Positions 19,617 to 32,087 are shown, counted from the first letter of the stretch. The stretch is 64,000 nt of DNA from Falsiroseomonas bella (GCF_003173615.1 NZ_QGNA01000003.1:124001-188000), one strand, 5' to 3'. Translations and numbers: made by a program. Notes: a model not told the origin generated them from the sequence alone.

Positions 19617-19674
19617 GGGGCGGGAGCATGCCCGGCGCGGCGCATCCTCGCCAAGCGGCCGCGCCGGCGGTGGC

Positions 19675-20820
19675 TCAGCCCGGCAGCAGCACCGTCGCCG
19701 CGGCCTGCGCGGCGATGCCCTCGCCGCGGCCGGGAAAGCCGAGGCGCTCGGTGGTCGTCGCCTTCACCGAGATCCGGTCGATGCCGACGCCCAGCAATTC
19801 CGCCAGCCGCGTCCGCATCGCCTCCGCGTGGGGCGTGATCTTCGGCCGCTCGCAGATCAGCGTGACATCGGCATTGGCCAGCACGCCGCCGCGCGCTGCG
19901 ATGCGCTCGGCGGCATGGCGCAGGAAGCGGGCGCTGTCGGCGTCCTTCCACTCGGCCTCGGAAGGGGGGAACCAGCGCCCGATGTCGCCCTCGGCCAGCG
20001 CGCCATAGATCGCGTCGCAGAGCGCGTGGATGCCGACATCGGCATCCGAATGGCCCGACAGGCCGAAGGGGCCGGGCACCACCACGCCGCACAGCACCAT
20101 CGGCCGGTCCGGCACGATGCGGTGGACATCGAAGCCGGTTCCCATGCGGGGCATCATCCCGGCCAGCATCGTCGCCTCCATCCGCCGCAGATCCTCCGGC
20201 CAGGTGATCTTGATGTTCGAGTCGTGCCCGGGAACCAGCGCCACCGGAAGCCCGGCGGCTTCCAGCACCTGCGCGTCGTCGGTGACCTCGCCCGCCAGGA
20301 TGCGATGGGCGGCGAGCAGCGCGGCGTATCGGAAGGCCTGCGGCGTCTGGGCACGGAACAGCCCGTCCCGCGGCACCGTCGCCGCGATTCGCCGGGCCTC
20401 GCCGCGCTTGAGGGTATCCGCCACGGGCAGGGCGGGGATCGCGCCCGGCGCCTGTTGCAGCGCGGCGAGCAGGGCAGGGACCGTGCCCGGCGGCACCACG
20501 GGCCGCGCCGCGTCATGCACCAGCACGAAGTCGGGCGGGTCGGCCTCCAGCGCCGCGAGCCCCGCCAGCACGCTGGCCTGCCGCGTCGCCCCGCCCGCCA
20601 CCGGCTTCAGGCAGGGCAGCCCTTCGAGCATGCCGGCCAGCAGCGCCTCGTCCCCCGGCGGGGCGACGGGCTGGATGGCGGCGACGCCGCCTTCCCGCAG
20701 CAGCGCCTCGGCGGCGTGGCGCAGCACGGGGCGGCCGAGCAGGGGCAGGAACTGCTTGGGCAATTCGGCCCCGAAGCGGGTGCCGCGACCCGCCGCGACC
20801 AGCAAGGCAATGGTTCTCAT
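19675..20820 (-). CDS. ispDF: bifunctional IspD/IspF of the MEP isoprenoid pathway
   Basis: A 381-residue fusion. The first half is 2-C-methylerythritol 4-phosphate cytidylyltransferase ([26 protein letters not shown]). The second, from about residue 225, is 2-C-methylerythritol 2,4-cyclodiphosphate synthase ([26 protein letters not shown]). The two catalyse steps three and five of the MEP pathway. The fusion is typical of alphaproteobacteria. I start at [13 protein letters not shown], because the upstream extension is not conserved. Divergent from dusB. Confidence 0.96.
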   Translation of the reverse strand: MRTIALLVAAGRGTRFGAELPKQFLPLLGRPVLRHAAEALLREGGVAAIQPVAPPGDEALLAGMLEGLPCLKPVAGGATRQASVLAGLAALEADPPDFVLVHDAARPVVPPGTVPALLAALQQAPGAIPALPVADTLKRGEARRIAATVPRDGLFRAQTPQAFRYAALLAAHRILAGEVTDDAQVLEAAGLPVALVPGHDSNIKITWPEDLRRMEATMLAGMMPRMGTGFDVHRIVPDRPMVLCGVVVPGPFGLSGHSDADVGIHALCDAIYGALAEGDIGRWFPPSEAEWKDADSARFLRHAAERIAARGGVLANADVTLICERPKITPHAEAMRTRLAELLGVGIDRISVKATTTERLGFPGRGEGIAAQAAATVLLPG

Positions 20821-20951
20821 CGCGGCGATGCTAGCCGCCTGCCCGGCCCTTCGGGAGGGCGTCCAGACCTGCCCGCATATTCGGCAGATGCATCCGGATC
20901 TGCTCAACGGGAGTGGACGAAACCCGAATTGAACGCTACTCCGCCCAAATC

Positions 20952-22031
20952 ATGAGCATTGCAAAGCCGGAAGGGGGGATCCATCCACTCCCCGCCATCG
21001 ACCTCGGCGGGGCCAGGATCGAGACGCCCGTCATCCTCGCGCCGATGTCGGGCGTGACCGACCTGCCGTTCCGCCGCCTGTCGCGCGGCCTCGGCACCGG
21101 CCTCGTCGTCTCCGAGATGATCGCCTCCAACGCGATGGTGCGGGAGAACCGCAACACGCTGAAGATGGCCGAAGTGGACGGCTTCGGCGCGCCGTCCTCC
21201 GTGCAGCTTGCCGGCTGCGATCCGCAGGTGATGGCGGAGGCCGCGCGGCTCGCCGTGGATCGCGGCGCCGCCATCGTGGACATCAATTTCGGCTGCCCGG
21301 TGAAGAAAGTGGCACTCGGCCAGCAGGCAGGCTCCGCGCTGATGCGCGACGAGATTGCGGCCGCGCGCATCCTGGAAGCGACGGTGAAGGCCGTCTCCGT
21401 GCCGGTGACGCTCAAGATGCGCATGGGCTGGGACCACAAGAGCCTCAATGCGCCGCGGCTGGCGAAGATCGCCGAGGAATGCGGCATCCGCCTCGTCACC
21501 GTCCATGGCCGCACCCGGCAGATGTTCTACACCGGCACCGCCGACTGGGACTTCGTGCGGCAGGTGAAGGAGGCGGTGCGCCTTCCCGTCATCGTCAATG
21601 GCGACATCCTGGGGCCGGAGGACGCGGCCGAGGCGCTGCGCCGGTCCGGCGCCGACGGCGTGATGATCGGCCGCGGCTGCTACGGCCGCCCCTGGCTGCC
21701 GCGCCTCGTCGCCGAGCAGCTGCGCAGCGGCCAACCCGTGCCCGAGCCCGACCTCGCGGAGCAGCTCGCGACGCTGCTGGCGCATTACGAGGGCATGCTG
21801 GCGCATCACGGCCGCGATCCCGGCCTGCGCCTCGCGCGCAAGCACGTCGCCTGGTACTCCAAGGGCCTGCCCGGCTCCGCCGAGTTCCGCGCCGAGGTGA
21901 ACCGCCTGCACGAGGTGGAGGCGGTGCTCGACCTGATCCGCCGCTTCTACGAGCCGCTGGTCGAACGCGGCGTCACGCGCGAGCGCGCCGTGCGCGAGGC
22001 CGCCGCCGATGCGGAGCTGATGGCCGCATGA
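20952..22031 (+). CDS. dusB: tRNA-dihydrouridine synthase DusB
   Basis: A 359-residue flavoenzyme that reduces uridines in the D-loop of tRNA with NADPH. FMN-barrel motifs include [49 protein letters not shown] and the active-site region [10 protein letters not shown]. The ATG giving MSIAKPEGG is preferred; another ATG 39 bp upstream is also possible. dusB in front of ntrB is a widely conserved order in proteobacteria. Its stop overlaps ntrB by 4 bp. Confidence 0.95.
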   Translation: MSIAKPEGGIHPLPAIDLGGARIETPVILAPMSGVTDLPFRRLSRGLGTGLVVSEMIASNAMVRENRNTLKMAEVDGFGAPSSVQLAGCDPQVMAEAARLAVDRGAAIVDINFGCPVKKVALGQQAGSALMRDEIAAARILEATVKAVSVPVTLKMRMGWDHKSLNAPRLAKIAEECGIRLVTVHGRTRQMFYTGTADWDFVRQVKEAVRLPVIVNGDILGPEDAAEALRRSGADGVMIGRGCYGRPWLPRLVAEQLRSGQPVPEPDLAEQLATLLAHYEGMLAHHGRDPGLRLARKHVAWYSKGLPGSAEFRAEVNRLHEVEAVLDLIRRFYEPLVERGVTRERAVREAAADAELMAA

Positions 22032-23166
22032 GGGCCGGCCTGCTCGCTCGCCGCCAGGCACCGCCAGCCCCGGTGGCTGCCCCCGCCGTGCCCGATGCCA
22101 TCGCCATCCTGGGCGCCCTGCCGGTGCCGGCCGTCGCGCTGGATGGCGAGGACCGCTTCCTCTTCGCCAACCCCGCCGCCGAGCTGTTCTTCCAGCTCTC
22201 CGCGCCGTCGCTGACCGCGCTCTCGCTGCGCGACCTGCTGCCCGAGGACAACCGCCTGTTCGGCCTGCTGGACCAGGTGCGCCGCTACGAGGCGCCGGTC
22301 TATGACCACGACCTCGCGCTCGAAAGCCCCCGCCTGCGGCGCTTCGGCGTCGCGGCGCAGGGCGCGCCGCTGCCCGAGCTGCCGGGTGGCGTGGTGCTGA
22401 CGCTGCAGGACGCCTCCACCGCGCAGATGCTCGACCGCCAGCTGAATTTCCGCGGCGCGGCCCGCGGTGCGAGCGCCATGGCGGCGATGCTCGCGCATGA
22501 AGTGAAGAACCCGCTCTCCGGCATTCGCGGCGCGGCGCAGCTTCTGGAACTCGGCGCAGCGGAATCCGACCGCGAGCTCTGCCAGCTCATCCAGGACGAG
22601 GCCGACCGCATCAAGAACCTGGTCGAGCGCATGGACATGTTCTCCGAGCGCCCGATCGAGTGCGCCGAGGTCAACATCCATGAGGTGCTGGACCATGTCC
22701 GGCGCATCGCGCTCTCGGGCTTTGCCGCCGGGCTGCGCGTGGCGCAGGACTACGATCCCTCCCTGCCGCCGGTCTGGGGAAACCGCGACCAGCTTGTGCA
22801 GATCCTGCTCAATCTGGTGAAGAACGCGGCAGAAGCCGTTGATCCGCGAGAGGGCGAGATCCAGCTCCTCACCGCCTATCACCACGGCGTGCGCATCGCC
22901 GTGCCCGGCAGCGCCGAACGCGTGCACCTGCCGCTGACCGTGATGGTGCGCGACAACGGACCGGGAATCGCCGAGGAGGTCCGCGCCACGCTGTTCGAGC
23001 CCTTCGTCACGACGAAGCGCGGCGGCCAAGGCCTGGGACTTGCATTGGTCGCGAAGCTGGTCACCGACCAGGGCGGGCTGATCGAATGCGACAGCCGCCC
23101 GGGCCGCACGACCTTCCGCCTGTCCCTTCCGGCACCTCCCCGCCGCGCCGACCACGGAGCCACGAC

Positions 23167-23170
<4 letters not shown>
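22028..23170 (+). CDS. ntrB: nitrogen regulation sensor kinase NtrB (GlnL)
   Basis: A soluble 380-residue histidine kinase: PAS domain (about 20-120), dimerisation domain with the phosphorylated histidine in [18 protein letters not shown], and an ATPase domain ([11 protein letters not shown]-box, DNGPG G1-box, [13 protein letters not shown]2-box). In the known system it phosphorylates NtrC under nitrogen limitation and is controlled by PII proteins. It overlaps dusB and ntrC by ATGA on both sides, giving tight coupling. Confidence 0.95.
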
Positions 23171-24635
<1,465 letters not shown>

Positions 24636-24639
<4 letters not shown>

Positions 24640-26885
24640 GCGGAACGGCCGGGCCGGGGAACCGCCGGATCGGCGACATTCTGCTCGGCCGGGCGATGAC
24701 CTTCGGCCTCGCGGTCACCGCGGTGCTGCTGGGCATGGCCACCTTCGTGCTGCTGGCGGGCGGATCGCCGCTGGGCCCGACGCGGCCGGGGCAGATCGTC
24801 GGCGTGGTGCTGGCCAATGCGGGCGTGCTGCTGCTGCTCGCCGCATCTCTCGCCGCGCGGCTGGTGCGCGTCTGGGCGGAGCGGCGCAAGGGCAGCGCCG
24901 GCGCGCGTCTGCACGTGCGGCTGGTGCTGGTCTTCGGCGTGGTCGCCGTGGTGCCCTCGCTGGTGGTCGCCGCCTTCGCCGCGGTCTTCTTCAACCTCGG
25001 CATCCAGGCCTGGTTCAGCGATCGCGTGCGGGACACGCTGGAGGCTTCGCTCGTCGCCTCCCGCGCCTGGCTCGACCAGCACCGGGACGAGATCCGGGTG
25101 GATGCGCTGGCGATGGCCGCCGATCTCAACCGCGCCGCGCAGCTCTACCTGCCGCAGAACATGCCGGCCTTCGAGCGCCAGCTCGCCACCCAGGCCTCGG
25201 TCCGCGGCCTGACCGAGGCGGTGCTGGTCGAGCCCGAGCTCGGCCGCGTCGTGGCGCAGGCCGGCTTCGTCTCCGGCACGCTCGTGGAGCTTCCGCTCGG
25301 CGCGCTCGAGCAGCTGCGCCAGGGGGAAGTGGTGGTGATCCCGGTCGAGGGCGAGGCGCGGGTGCGGGCCCTGGCGCCGCTGGATGTGGAGCCGAGGCTG
25401 GTGCTGCTGATCGGCCGGCCCCTCGATGGCGGCATCCTCGAGCATCTGCGCCGCACCGAGCTCGCCTTCCAGGAATACGACCAGCTGGACCGCAACCGCG
25501 GCAGCCTGCAGATCACCTTCGCGCTGGTCTTCCTCTGCGCCGCGCTGCTGGTGCTGCTCGGCGCGGTGCTTGTCGGCCTGGTCTTCGCCAACCAGCTCGC
25601 CCGCCCGATCAGCCGGCTGATCTCGGCCGCCGAGCGGGTGCGTGCGGGCGACCTCTCCACCCGCGTGCAGGAAGGCACCGCGGATGACGAGCTCGCGACG
25701 CTGAGCCGCGCCTTCAACCGCATGACCAGCCAGCTTTCCGCCCAGCGCAGCGAGCTGATGGAGGCCTATCGCCAGATCGACGAGCGGCGCCGCTTCACCG
25801 AGACGGTGCTCTCGGGCGTCTCGGCCGGGGTCGTCGGCCTCGACGCGCAGGGCCGGATCAACCTGCCGAACCGCTCGGCCAGCGAGCTGCTCGGCATCGA
25901 TCTCGACGCCGGCATCGGCCTGCCGCTGGCCAAGGTGGTGCCGGAATTCGCGGAGCTCATCGCCGACGCGTCCGCCGCCCCGGACCGCGCGCGCATGGCC
26001 GAGATCCCGATCGGCCCGCCTTCGCGCCGCCGCACCCTGATTGCGCGGATCGGGTCCGAGACGCAGCAGGGCGTGGTGGTGGGCTTCGTGCTGACCTTCG
26101 ACGACATCACCGAGCTGCAGTCGGCGCAGCGCAAGGCGGCCTGGGCCGATGTGGCGCGGCGCATCGCGCACGAGATCAAGAACCCGCTGACGCCGATCCA
26201 GCTCTCGGCCGAGCGGCTGAAGCGCAAGTATCTCAAGGAGATCGGCAGCGATCCCGAGACGTTCCGCTCGCTGACCGACACCATCGTGCGCCAGGTCGGC
26301 GACATCGGGCGGATGGTGGACGAGTTCTCCGCCTTCGCCCGCATGCCCCAGCCGGTGATCCGCCCCGAGAATCTCGGCCGCCTGGTGCGGGAGGCGCTGG
26401 TCCTGCAGCAGGCCGCCCATCCCGAGATCGCCTACGAGGTCGCGATCCCCGACCCGTCCCCGACCGTGCCGGCGGACCGGCGCCTGATCGGCCAGGCTCT
26501 GACCAACCTGCTGCAGAACGCCGCCGACGCCGTCGCCGCCAGGCCGCGGGAGGAGGCGGCGGAAGGGCAGGTCGGGCGAATCGGCATCCGGCTGGAACCC
26601 TGCCCGGAAGGCTGGGCGATCATGGTGGAGGACGACGGGATCGGCCTGCCGGAGGGCGAGGAACGCGCCCGCCTGACCGAGCCCTATGTGACTCACAAGG
26701 CGAAAGGGACGGGCCTCGGCCTTGCCATCGTCAAGAAGATCATGGAGGACCATGGGGGACGGCTGGCGCTCGAGGACCGCGGGGAGGGCCCGGGTGCCCG
26801 CGCCGTGCTGATCCTGCCGGCCGCCCCGCCGGCAGCGGCGCGACGGGAGGAGATGAGCGTGGGGCGGGTCGGCCATGGCGCATGA
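24636..26885 (+). CDS. ntrY: sensor kinase NtrY
   Basis: A 749-residue membrane sensor kinase: several N-terminal helices and a periplasmic segment (up to about 310), HAMP domain (about 315-370, [20 protein letters not shown]), PAS domain, and a kinase core with [20 protein letters not shown] and [18 protein letters not shown]. Start codon GTG overlapping ntrC. Known roles of NtrYX include nitrogen, redox and envelope signalling in alphaproteobacteria. Its C-terminus overlaps ntrX by 11 bp. Confidence 0.95.
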
Positions 26886-28278
26886 CATCCTGATCGTGGA
26901 CGACGAGCCCGACATCCGCGCCCTCATCGAGGGTATCCTGTCGGATGAGGGCTACCAGACACGGCAGGCCGGGAATTCCGACCAGGCGCTGGCGGCCTTC
27001 CGGGCGCGCCGGCCGTCGCTCGTCATCCTCGACATCTGGCTGCAGAACTCGCGCCTCGACGGCCTTGGCATCCTGCAGGCGATGCACCAGGAGGAGCCGC
27101 GGGTTCCCTGCGTCATGATCTCGGGCCACGGCACGATCGAGACGGCGGTCCAGGCGATCCAGCAGGGCGCCTACGACTTCATCGAGAAGCCCTTCGAGGC
27201 CGATCGCCTGCTGCTGATCGTGGCGCGCGCGCTGGAAGCGGCTCGGCTGAAGCGCGAGGTCAGCGAGCTCAAGCTGCGCGCCGGCGCGGAGACGGAGCTC
27301 GTCGGCGTCTCCCCGGCCATGGCCCAGCTGCGGCAGGCGATCGAGCGCGTGGCGCCCACCGGGTCCCGCGTGCTGATCAGCGGTCCGGCCGGCTCCGGCA
27401 AGGAGGTGGCGGCGCGCATGCTGCATGCCCGCTCCCGACGCGCTGACGGGCCCTTCGTCGCGCTGAACTGCGCCACCCTCGCCCCCGGCCGTTTCGAGGA
27501 GGAGCTGTTCGGCGTGGAGGCGGGCACCGGCCCGGAAGCCCAGCCCCGCCGCGCCGGCGTGCTGGAACGCGCGCATGGCGGCACGCTGCTGCTGGACGAG
27601 GTCGGCGACATGCCGATGGAGACCCAGGGCAAGATCGTCCGCGCGCTGCAGGAACAGGGTTTCACCCGCCTCGGCGGCGCGCAGCGCGTGCAGGTGGATG
27701 TGCGGGTCATCGCCACCACCAGCAAGGACCTGCAGGCCGAGATCGCGGCCGGGCGCTTCCGCGAGGATCTCTTCTATCGGTTGGCCGTGGTGCCCTTGAA
27801 GATCGCGCCGCTGCGCGAGCGGCGGGAGGACATCCCGGCTCTGGCCCGCCACTTCATGGCCAAGTCCGTCGAGACCTCCGGCATGGCGCCGCGGGAGCTG
27901 ACCGAGGACGCGCTGGCCGCCATGCAGGCCTATGAATGGCCCGGAAACGTGCGGGAGCTGCGCAACCTGATCGACTGGCTGCTGATCATGGCGCCGGGCG
28001 AGGCACGCGAGCCGGTGCGCCCGGACATGCTGCCGCCCCAGGTGGGCGCCGCGGCGCCGGCGGTGCTCAAGCTCGACCGCAGCAGCGAGATCATGACCCT
28101 GCCGCTGCGCGAGGCGCGGGAGCTGTTCGAGCGGCAGTATCTGGAAGCCCAGCTGCTGCGCTTCGGCGGCAACATCAGCCGCACCGCGAATTTCGTCGGG
28201 ATGGAGCGCAGCGCCCTGCACCGCAAGCTGAAGTTCCTGGGCGTCAACGCCGAGGACCGCGCGCCGGCCAACGGGTGA
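26875..28278 (+). CDS. ntrX: response regulator NtrX
   Basis: A 467-residue partner of NtrY: receiver with phospho-aspartate in LVILDIWLQNSRLDGLG, AAA+ region with Walker A SGPAGSGKE and LLLDEVGDM, and a C-terminal Fis-like helix-turn-helix. The sigma-54 contact loop GAFTGA is missing (the region reads GVEAGTGPEAQPRRAGVLE), as is usual for alphaproteobacterial NtrX. It is therefore unlikely to act through sigma-54. The gene overlaps ntrY by 11 bp and is followed by a hairpin-rich gap. Confidence 0.95.
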   Translation: MAHDILIVDDEPDIRALIEGILSDEGYQTRQAGNSDQALAAFRARRPSLVILDIWLQNSRLDGLGILQAMHQEEPRVPCVMISGHGTIETAVQAIQQGAYDFIEKPFEADRLLLIVARALEAARLKREVSELKLRAGAETELVGVSPAMAQLRQAIERVAPTGSRVLISGPAGSGKEVAARMLHARSRRADGPFVALNCATLAPGRFEEELFGVEAGTGPEAQPRRAGVLERAHGGTLLLDEVGDMPMETQGKIVRALQEQGFTRLGGAQRVQVDVRVIATTSKDLQAEIAAGRFREDLFYRLAVVPLKIAPLRERREDIPALARHFMAKSVETSGMAPRELTEDALAAMQAYEWPGNVRELRNLIDWLLIMAPGEAREPVRPDMLPPQVGAAAPAVLKLDRSSEIMTLPLREARELFERQYLEAQLLRFGGNISRTANFVGMERSALHRKLKFLGVNAEDRAPANG

Positions 28279-28312
28279 CAACGGCGCGATCCGCGGCGAA
28301 ACTGGGCATGGC

Positions 28313-28351
28313 GGCCGGCGCCCTTCGCGCCGGCCGAGGGCCCGAAGGGCG
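28313..28351 (+). terminator. overlapping hairpins after ntrX (terminator or attenuator)
   Basis: The gap between ntrX and the transaminase holds two 9-bp perfect stems that share bases and cannot form together: GGCCGGCGC/GCGCCGGCC (28313-28335) and CGCCCTTCG/CGAAGGGCG (28319-28351). No T-run follows, so simple intrinsic termination is not certain. More small GC hairpins lie between 28366 and 28430. Confidence 0.4.
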
Positions 28352-28447
28352 CCGCGCACCAACCAACCGCCGAAGCGGCGCACCAGCGGCCTGCGCGCAA
28401 GCCAAGCCGGCGGAGCCGGCGCCCGGCGCCTGAGGGCACGAAGACGA

Positions 28448-29320
28448 ATGTCCAAAATCGCCTATGTCAACGGGCAGTATGTCCGCCAGCCCGAAGCCTC
28501 GGTGAACATCGAGGATCGCGGCTACCAGTTCGGCGACGGCATCTACGAGGTCGTCCATCTTTATGGCGGCCGCTACGTGGACGAGGACCTGCATCTCGAC
28601 CGGCTGGAACGCTCGCTGCGCGAGATCCGGCTGCCCATGCCGATGTCCCGCGCCGCGCTGCGCCTGGTGCTGCGGGAGGTCGCGCGGCGCAACCGCGTGA
28701 CCGAGGGCCTGCTCTACATGCAGGTGACGCGCGGCGTCGCGCGGCGCGACCATCCCTTCCCGGCAAAGCCGGTGCCGCCCGCCATCGTCGTGACCGTGAA
28801 GCGCATCCCGCCCTATCCGACCGACATCGAGAAGTGGCAGGCCAGCGCCATCACCCTGCCCGACCTGCGCTGGGCGCGCTGCGACATCAAGACCGTCAAC
28901 CTTCTGCCCAACTGCCTCGCCCGCCAGGCCGCGCGCGAGCAGGGCGCGATCGAGGCGATCCTCTACGACGAGCAGACCCGCACCGTGCATGAGGGCGCGG
29001 CCACCAGCTTCTGGATCGTGGACGAGAAGGGCGCCATCCGCACCCGGCATCTCGACCACGTCATCCTGCCCGGCTGCACGCGGGCGGCGCTGATGGCGGA
29101 GCTCAAGGCGGAAGGCATCGCCTGGGACGAGACGCCCTACACACTGGACGACCTCGCAAAGGCGCGCGAGGCCTTCATCACCTCCGCCACCTCCTTCGTG
29201 CGTCCCATCACCAAGGTGGACGGCAAGCCGGTGGGCGACGGCAAGGTCGGGCCGGTCGTGCGCCGCCTCTTCGAGATCTTCGCCCGCCACGTGAAGGGCA
29301 ACATCAGGAACGCGGCGTGA
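28448..29320 (+). CDS. dat: D-amino-acid transaminase (class IV PLP enzyme)
   Basis: A 290-residue fold-type IV aminotransferase. The opening AYVNGQYVRQPEASVNIEDR, the RGYQFGDGIYEV motif and the PLP lysine in CDIKTVNLLPNCLARQ match D-alanine aminotransferases. The late HEGAATSFWIVDEKG is also typical. It would supply D-glutamate or D-alanine for the wall. The dat gene between ntrX and hfq is a known alphaproteobacterial order. Its stop overlaps the next gene by 4 bp. Confidence 0.93.
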   Translation: MSKIAYVNGQYVRQPEASVNIEDRGYQFGDGIYEVVHLYGGRYVDEDLHLDRLERSLREIRLPMPMSRAALRLVLREVARRNRVTEGLLYMQVTRGVARRDHPFPAKPVPPAIVVTVKRIPPYPTDIEKWQASAITLPDLRWARCDIKTVNLLPNCLARQAAREQGAIEAILYDEQTRTVHEGAATSFWIVDEKGAIRTRHLDHVILPGCTRAALMAELKAEGIAWDETPYTLDDLAKAREAFITSATSFVRPITKVDGKPVGDGKVGPVVRRLFEIFARHVKGNIRNAA

Positions 29321-29715
29321 CTCCGGCCGCGCTGGTGCGCGCCTTCTATGCCGAGGTGTGGGAAGCCGGACGGCTCGGGCGCATCCCGGCACTGATGGCG
29401 CCGGACGTCGCCTTCCGCGGCTCTCTCGGCAGCGTACTGCGCGGCCATGATGCGTTCGCGGGCTATGTGCGGACCGTGCGGGGCGCGCTGCAACGCTACC
29501 GCTGCGACATCGTGGACCTTGTGGAGGAGGCGCCGCGTGTCGCCGCCCGCATGCGCTTCTCCGGGCATCATGCCGGCGGGCCGCTGCTCGGCGTGCCGCC
29601 GACAGGGCGGGAGGTCGGCTGGGCCGGCGCGGCGTTCTTCGATTGCACGGGCGGCTTGATCCGCGATCTCTGGGTGCTCGGCGACCTCGACGACCTCAGG
29701 CGACAACTCGCATGA
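29317..29715 (+). CDS. SnoaL-like / NTF2-fold protein
   Basis: A 132-residue single-domain protein of the NTF2-like ester cyclase (SnoaL) type, recognised from FYAEVWEAGRLGRIPALMAP and the later SGHHAGGPLLGVPPTGREV. These folds hold enzymes and ligand binders with diverse substrates, so no reaction can be named. It starts with GTG overlapping the dat stop (GTGA) and overlaps the HAD gene by 4 bp, so it belongs to the dat-hfq transcription unit. Confidence 0.85.
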   Translation: MTPAALVRAFYAEVWEAGRLGRIPALMAPDVAFRGSLGSVLRGHDAFAGYVRTVRGALQRYRCDIVDLVEEAPRVAARMRFSGHHAGGPLLGVPPTGREVGWAGAAFFDCTGGLIRDLWVLGDLDDLRRQLA

Positions 29716-30380
29716 ACCGCCCCGCCTGCATCCTCTGGGACTGGGACAACACGCTGGTGGATGGCTGGGCCGCGATCCAGCATGGATTGAATGTCACCTT
29801 CCGCGAATTCGGCATGCCGGAATGGGACCGGGAGACGGTGCTCGCCCGCGTGCGCGGTTCGCTGCGCGACACCTTCCCGGGCATGTTCGGCGCCCGATGG
29901 GAGCGCGCGCGCGACGTGTTCTATGGCGCGGTGCGCTCCTGCCACCTGGATGTGCTCTCGCCGATGGCGGGCGCCGCCGCGGCGATCGAGGCCGCCGCCG
30001 CGCTCGGGCCGCAGGGCGTGATCAGCAACAAGCAGGGCCCGCTGCTGCGCGCGGAAGCGGCGCATCTCGGCTGGGCGGTCCACTTCGCGGCCCTGGTCGG
30101 GGCCGGGGACGCCGCGGCCGACAAGCCCGACGCCGCGCCCTTCGCCATGGCGCTCGCCGCCTGCGGCATCGCACCCGGCCCGCATGTCTGGTACGTCGGC
30201 GACACGGCGCTCGACATGCAGGCGGCACGGGCGGCCGGATGCAGGGCGGTGCTGCTCGGTGACGCCGCACATGACGGCGGCGTTGCGAATGCAGGACCGG
30301 ATGTCCATTTCGCGGACGGCCATGCGCTTGCCGCCGCCCTTGCCTCCCTTGCCAGATCGCCCGCACCTCTGGAAACTTGA
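29712..30380 (+). CDS. HAD family phosphatase (phosphoglycolate phosphatase-like)
   Basis: A 222-residue haloacid-dehalogenase hydrolase. The nucleophile motif is WDWDNTLVD; note that the usual DxDGT is DWDNT, as in many HAD-IA phosphatases. The second motif is VISNKQG, a lysine follows in DKPDAAPF and the acid motif is VGDTALDM. The substrate is not defined. The ATG overlaps the preceding stop. It lies directly before hfq, an arrangement shared with relatives. Confidence 0.88.
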   Translation: MNRPACILWDWDNTLVDGWAAIQHGLNVTFREFGMPEWDRETVLARVRGSLRDTFPGMFGARWERARDVFYGAVRSCHLDVLSPMAGAAAAIEAAAALGPQGVISNKQGPLLRAEAAHLGWAVHFAALVGAGDAAADKPDAAPFAMALAACGIAPGPHVWYVGDTALDMQAARAAGCRAVLLGDAAHDGGVANAGPDVHFADGHALAAALASLARSPAPLET

Positions 30381-30445
30381 CCCTGTCGGACCTGCGCGCG
30401 GCCAACGCGGCGCGGCAGGCCAACAACAAGAAGGACCAACCCTCC

Positions 30446-30781
30446 GTGGCCGCCGAGAAGTCGCAGAACGTACAGGACGTGTTCCTCAACCACGTCCGGA
30501 AGTCGAAGACGCCCGTCACCATCTTCCTGGTGAACGGCGTGAAGCTGCAGGGCATCATCACCTGGTTCGACAATTTCTCCGTCCTGCTGCGGCGGGACGG
30601 CCACACCCAGCTGGTCTACAAGCACGCGATCAGCACGGTGATGCCCGGCGCGCCGATCTCGCTGTTCGATGCCGGCACCGCTGGTGCGGGTGCTGCCGCG
30701 CCCGCGGCCGCCGAGGCCGCCTCGGCGGCGCGTGAAGGCCGGCTGACGCTGGGGGCGAATCCTGTCGGGCGCGGCGAATAG
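30446..30781 (+). CDS. hfq: RNA chaperone Hfq
   Basis: The Sm-like RNA chaperone that pairs small RNAs with mRNAs. The conserved core is complete: [48 protein letters not shown] and the Sm2 motif [13 protein letters not shown] prefer the GTG that gives V-A-A-E-K-S-Q, where family similarity begins, preceded by AAGAAGGA. A TTG at 30377 overlapping the HAD stop would add 23 residues ([12 protein letters not shown]...) and cannot be excluded. The C-terminal tail is alanine/glycine-rich, as in other alphaproteobacteria. Confidence 0.95.
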   Translation: MAAEKSQNVQDVFLNHVRKSKTPVTIFLVNGVKLQGIITWFDNFSVLLRRDGHTQLVYKHAISTVMPGAPISLFDAGTAGAGAAAPAAAEAASAAREGRLTLGANPVGRGE

Positions 30782-32087
30782 CAACGAGCCGAAGGGGGAG
30801 GAGAAGGGGCCCACAAGGGCTGCCGTCATCCTCCCTCATGAGCGGGCCGGCCGCGGCGACGGCGCAGGCAACCGCGCCGCTGAGGCGCGCCTGGCGGAGG
30901 CTGTCGGCCTCACCGCCTCCATCGGGCTGACGATCGTCCACACCGCGATCCATCCGCTGCGCGCCATGCGGCCGTCCACGCTGCTCGGCGAAGGTCAGGT
31001 CGGCATGGTGAAGGAGGCGGTGGAGCGGCACGGCGTCGCCGTGGTGGTCGTGGACGCGGCGCTCAGCCCGGTGCAGCAGCGCAACCTGGAACGCGCCTGG
31101 GGCTGCAAGGTCATCGACCGCACCGGCCTGATCCTGGAGATCTTCGGGGAGCGCGCCGCGACCAAGGAAGGCGCGCTGCAGGTCGAGCTTGCGCATCTGG
31201 ACTACCAGCGCACGCGGCTCGTGCGGTCCTGGACCCACCTCGAGCGGCAGCGCGGCGGCTTCGGCTTCCTCGGCGGCCCCGGCGAATCGCAGATCGAGAT
31301 CGACCGCCGCCTGATCGGTGAGCGGATCGTGAAGCTCAAGAAGGAGCTGGAGCAGGTGCGCCGCACCCGCGGCCTGCACCGCCGCGCGCGGGAGCGCGTG
31401 CCCTATCCCGTCGTCGCGCTGGTCGGCTACACGAATGCGGGCAAGTCCACGCTGTTCAACGCGCTGACCGGCGCGGGCGTCTACGCGCAGGACCAGCTCT
31501 TCGCGACGCTCGATCCCACCATGCGCGCGATCCGGCTGCCCTCGGGGCGCACGGTGATCCTCTCCGACACGGTCGGCTTCATCTCCGAACTGCCGACGCA
31601 GCTCGTCGAAGCCTTCCGCGCGACGCTCGAGGAAGTGGCCGCGGCCGACATCATCCTGCATGTCCGCGATGCCGCGCATCCGGACAGCGCCGCGCAGCGC
31701 GCCGATGTGCTGGGCGTGCTGGCCGAGATGGCGGACGGGCCGGACGCCGCGCTCGATGCCGACTGGCCTTCCCGCGTCGTGGAGGTGCTGAACAAGGCCG
31801 ACCTGATGGGCGGGACGGAGGCGGTGCCGCATCTGCCGGGCACCATCGCCGTCTCGGCGCTCACCGGCGACGGGCTGGAGCAGTTGCGCGCCGCGCTGGA
31901 CGAGAGGCTCGCGGCAGGGATGGAGACGGCGGAATTCCGCCTCGCCCCCTCCGACGGCGCCGGCATCGCCTGGCTCTACGAGCATGGCGAGGTCATCGCG
32001 CGCGAGGATGCGGAGGAGGCGATCCGCCTGACCGTGCGCCTCTCGCCCGCCAATCGCGCGCGCTTCGAGCAGCGCTCCGCCTCGTGA
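30762..32087 (+). CDS. hflX: GTPase HflX, start codon non-canonical
   Basis: Ribosome-splitting GTPase. GTPase motifs are G1 [10 protein letters not shown]3 [10 protein letters not shown] and G4 NKAD; the N-terminal HflX domain includes [20 protein letters not shown]. The first canonical start (ATG at 30966) would cut into conserved sequence. The same frame upstream reads [15 protein letters not shown] and [20 protein letters not shown], clearly HflX, and is open to a TGA at 30744. The only start-like codon there is CTG at 30762 (giving L-S-G-A-A-N-S), after a GGGGGC. I therefore extend the gene to that CTG as a hypothesis. It follows hfq, the usual partner. Confidence 0.9.
   Translation: MSGAANSNEPKGEEKGPTRAAVILPHERAGRGDGAGNRAAEARLAEAVGLTASIGLTIVHTAIHPLRAMRPSTLLGEGQVGMVKEAVERHGVAVVVVDAALSPVQQRNLERAWGCKVIDRTGLILEIFGERAATKEGALQVELAHLDYQRTRLVRSWTHLERQRGGFGFLGGPGESQIEIDRRLIGERIVKLKKELEQVRRTRGLHRRARERVPYPVVALVGYTNAGKSTLFNALTGAGVYAQDQLFATLDPTMRAIRLPSGRTVILSDTVGFISELPTQLVEAFRATLEEVAAADIILHVRDAAHPDSAAQRADVLGVLAEMADGPDAALDADWPSRVVEVLNKADLMGGTEAVPHLPGTIAVSALTGDGLEQLRAALDERLAAGMETAEFRLAPSDGAGIAWLYEHGEVIAREDAEEAIRLTVRLSPANRARFEQRSAS

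Noticed and set aside
17500-20955. Rightward open frame of 1151 codons
   Set aside because: Antisense to the cyclase, Crp and IspDF genes, which carry clear motifs. The translated text is Arg/Gly/His-rich shadow sequence typical of very GC-rich DNA.
26875-28278. NtrX as a sigma-54 activator
   Set aside because: The GAFTGA loop is absent, as usual in alphaproteobacterial NtrX; only NtrC retains it.
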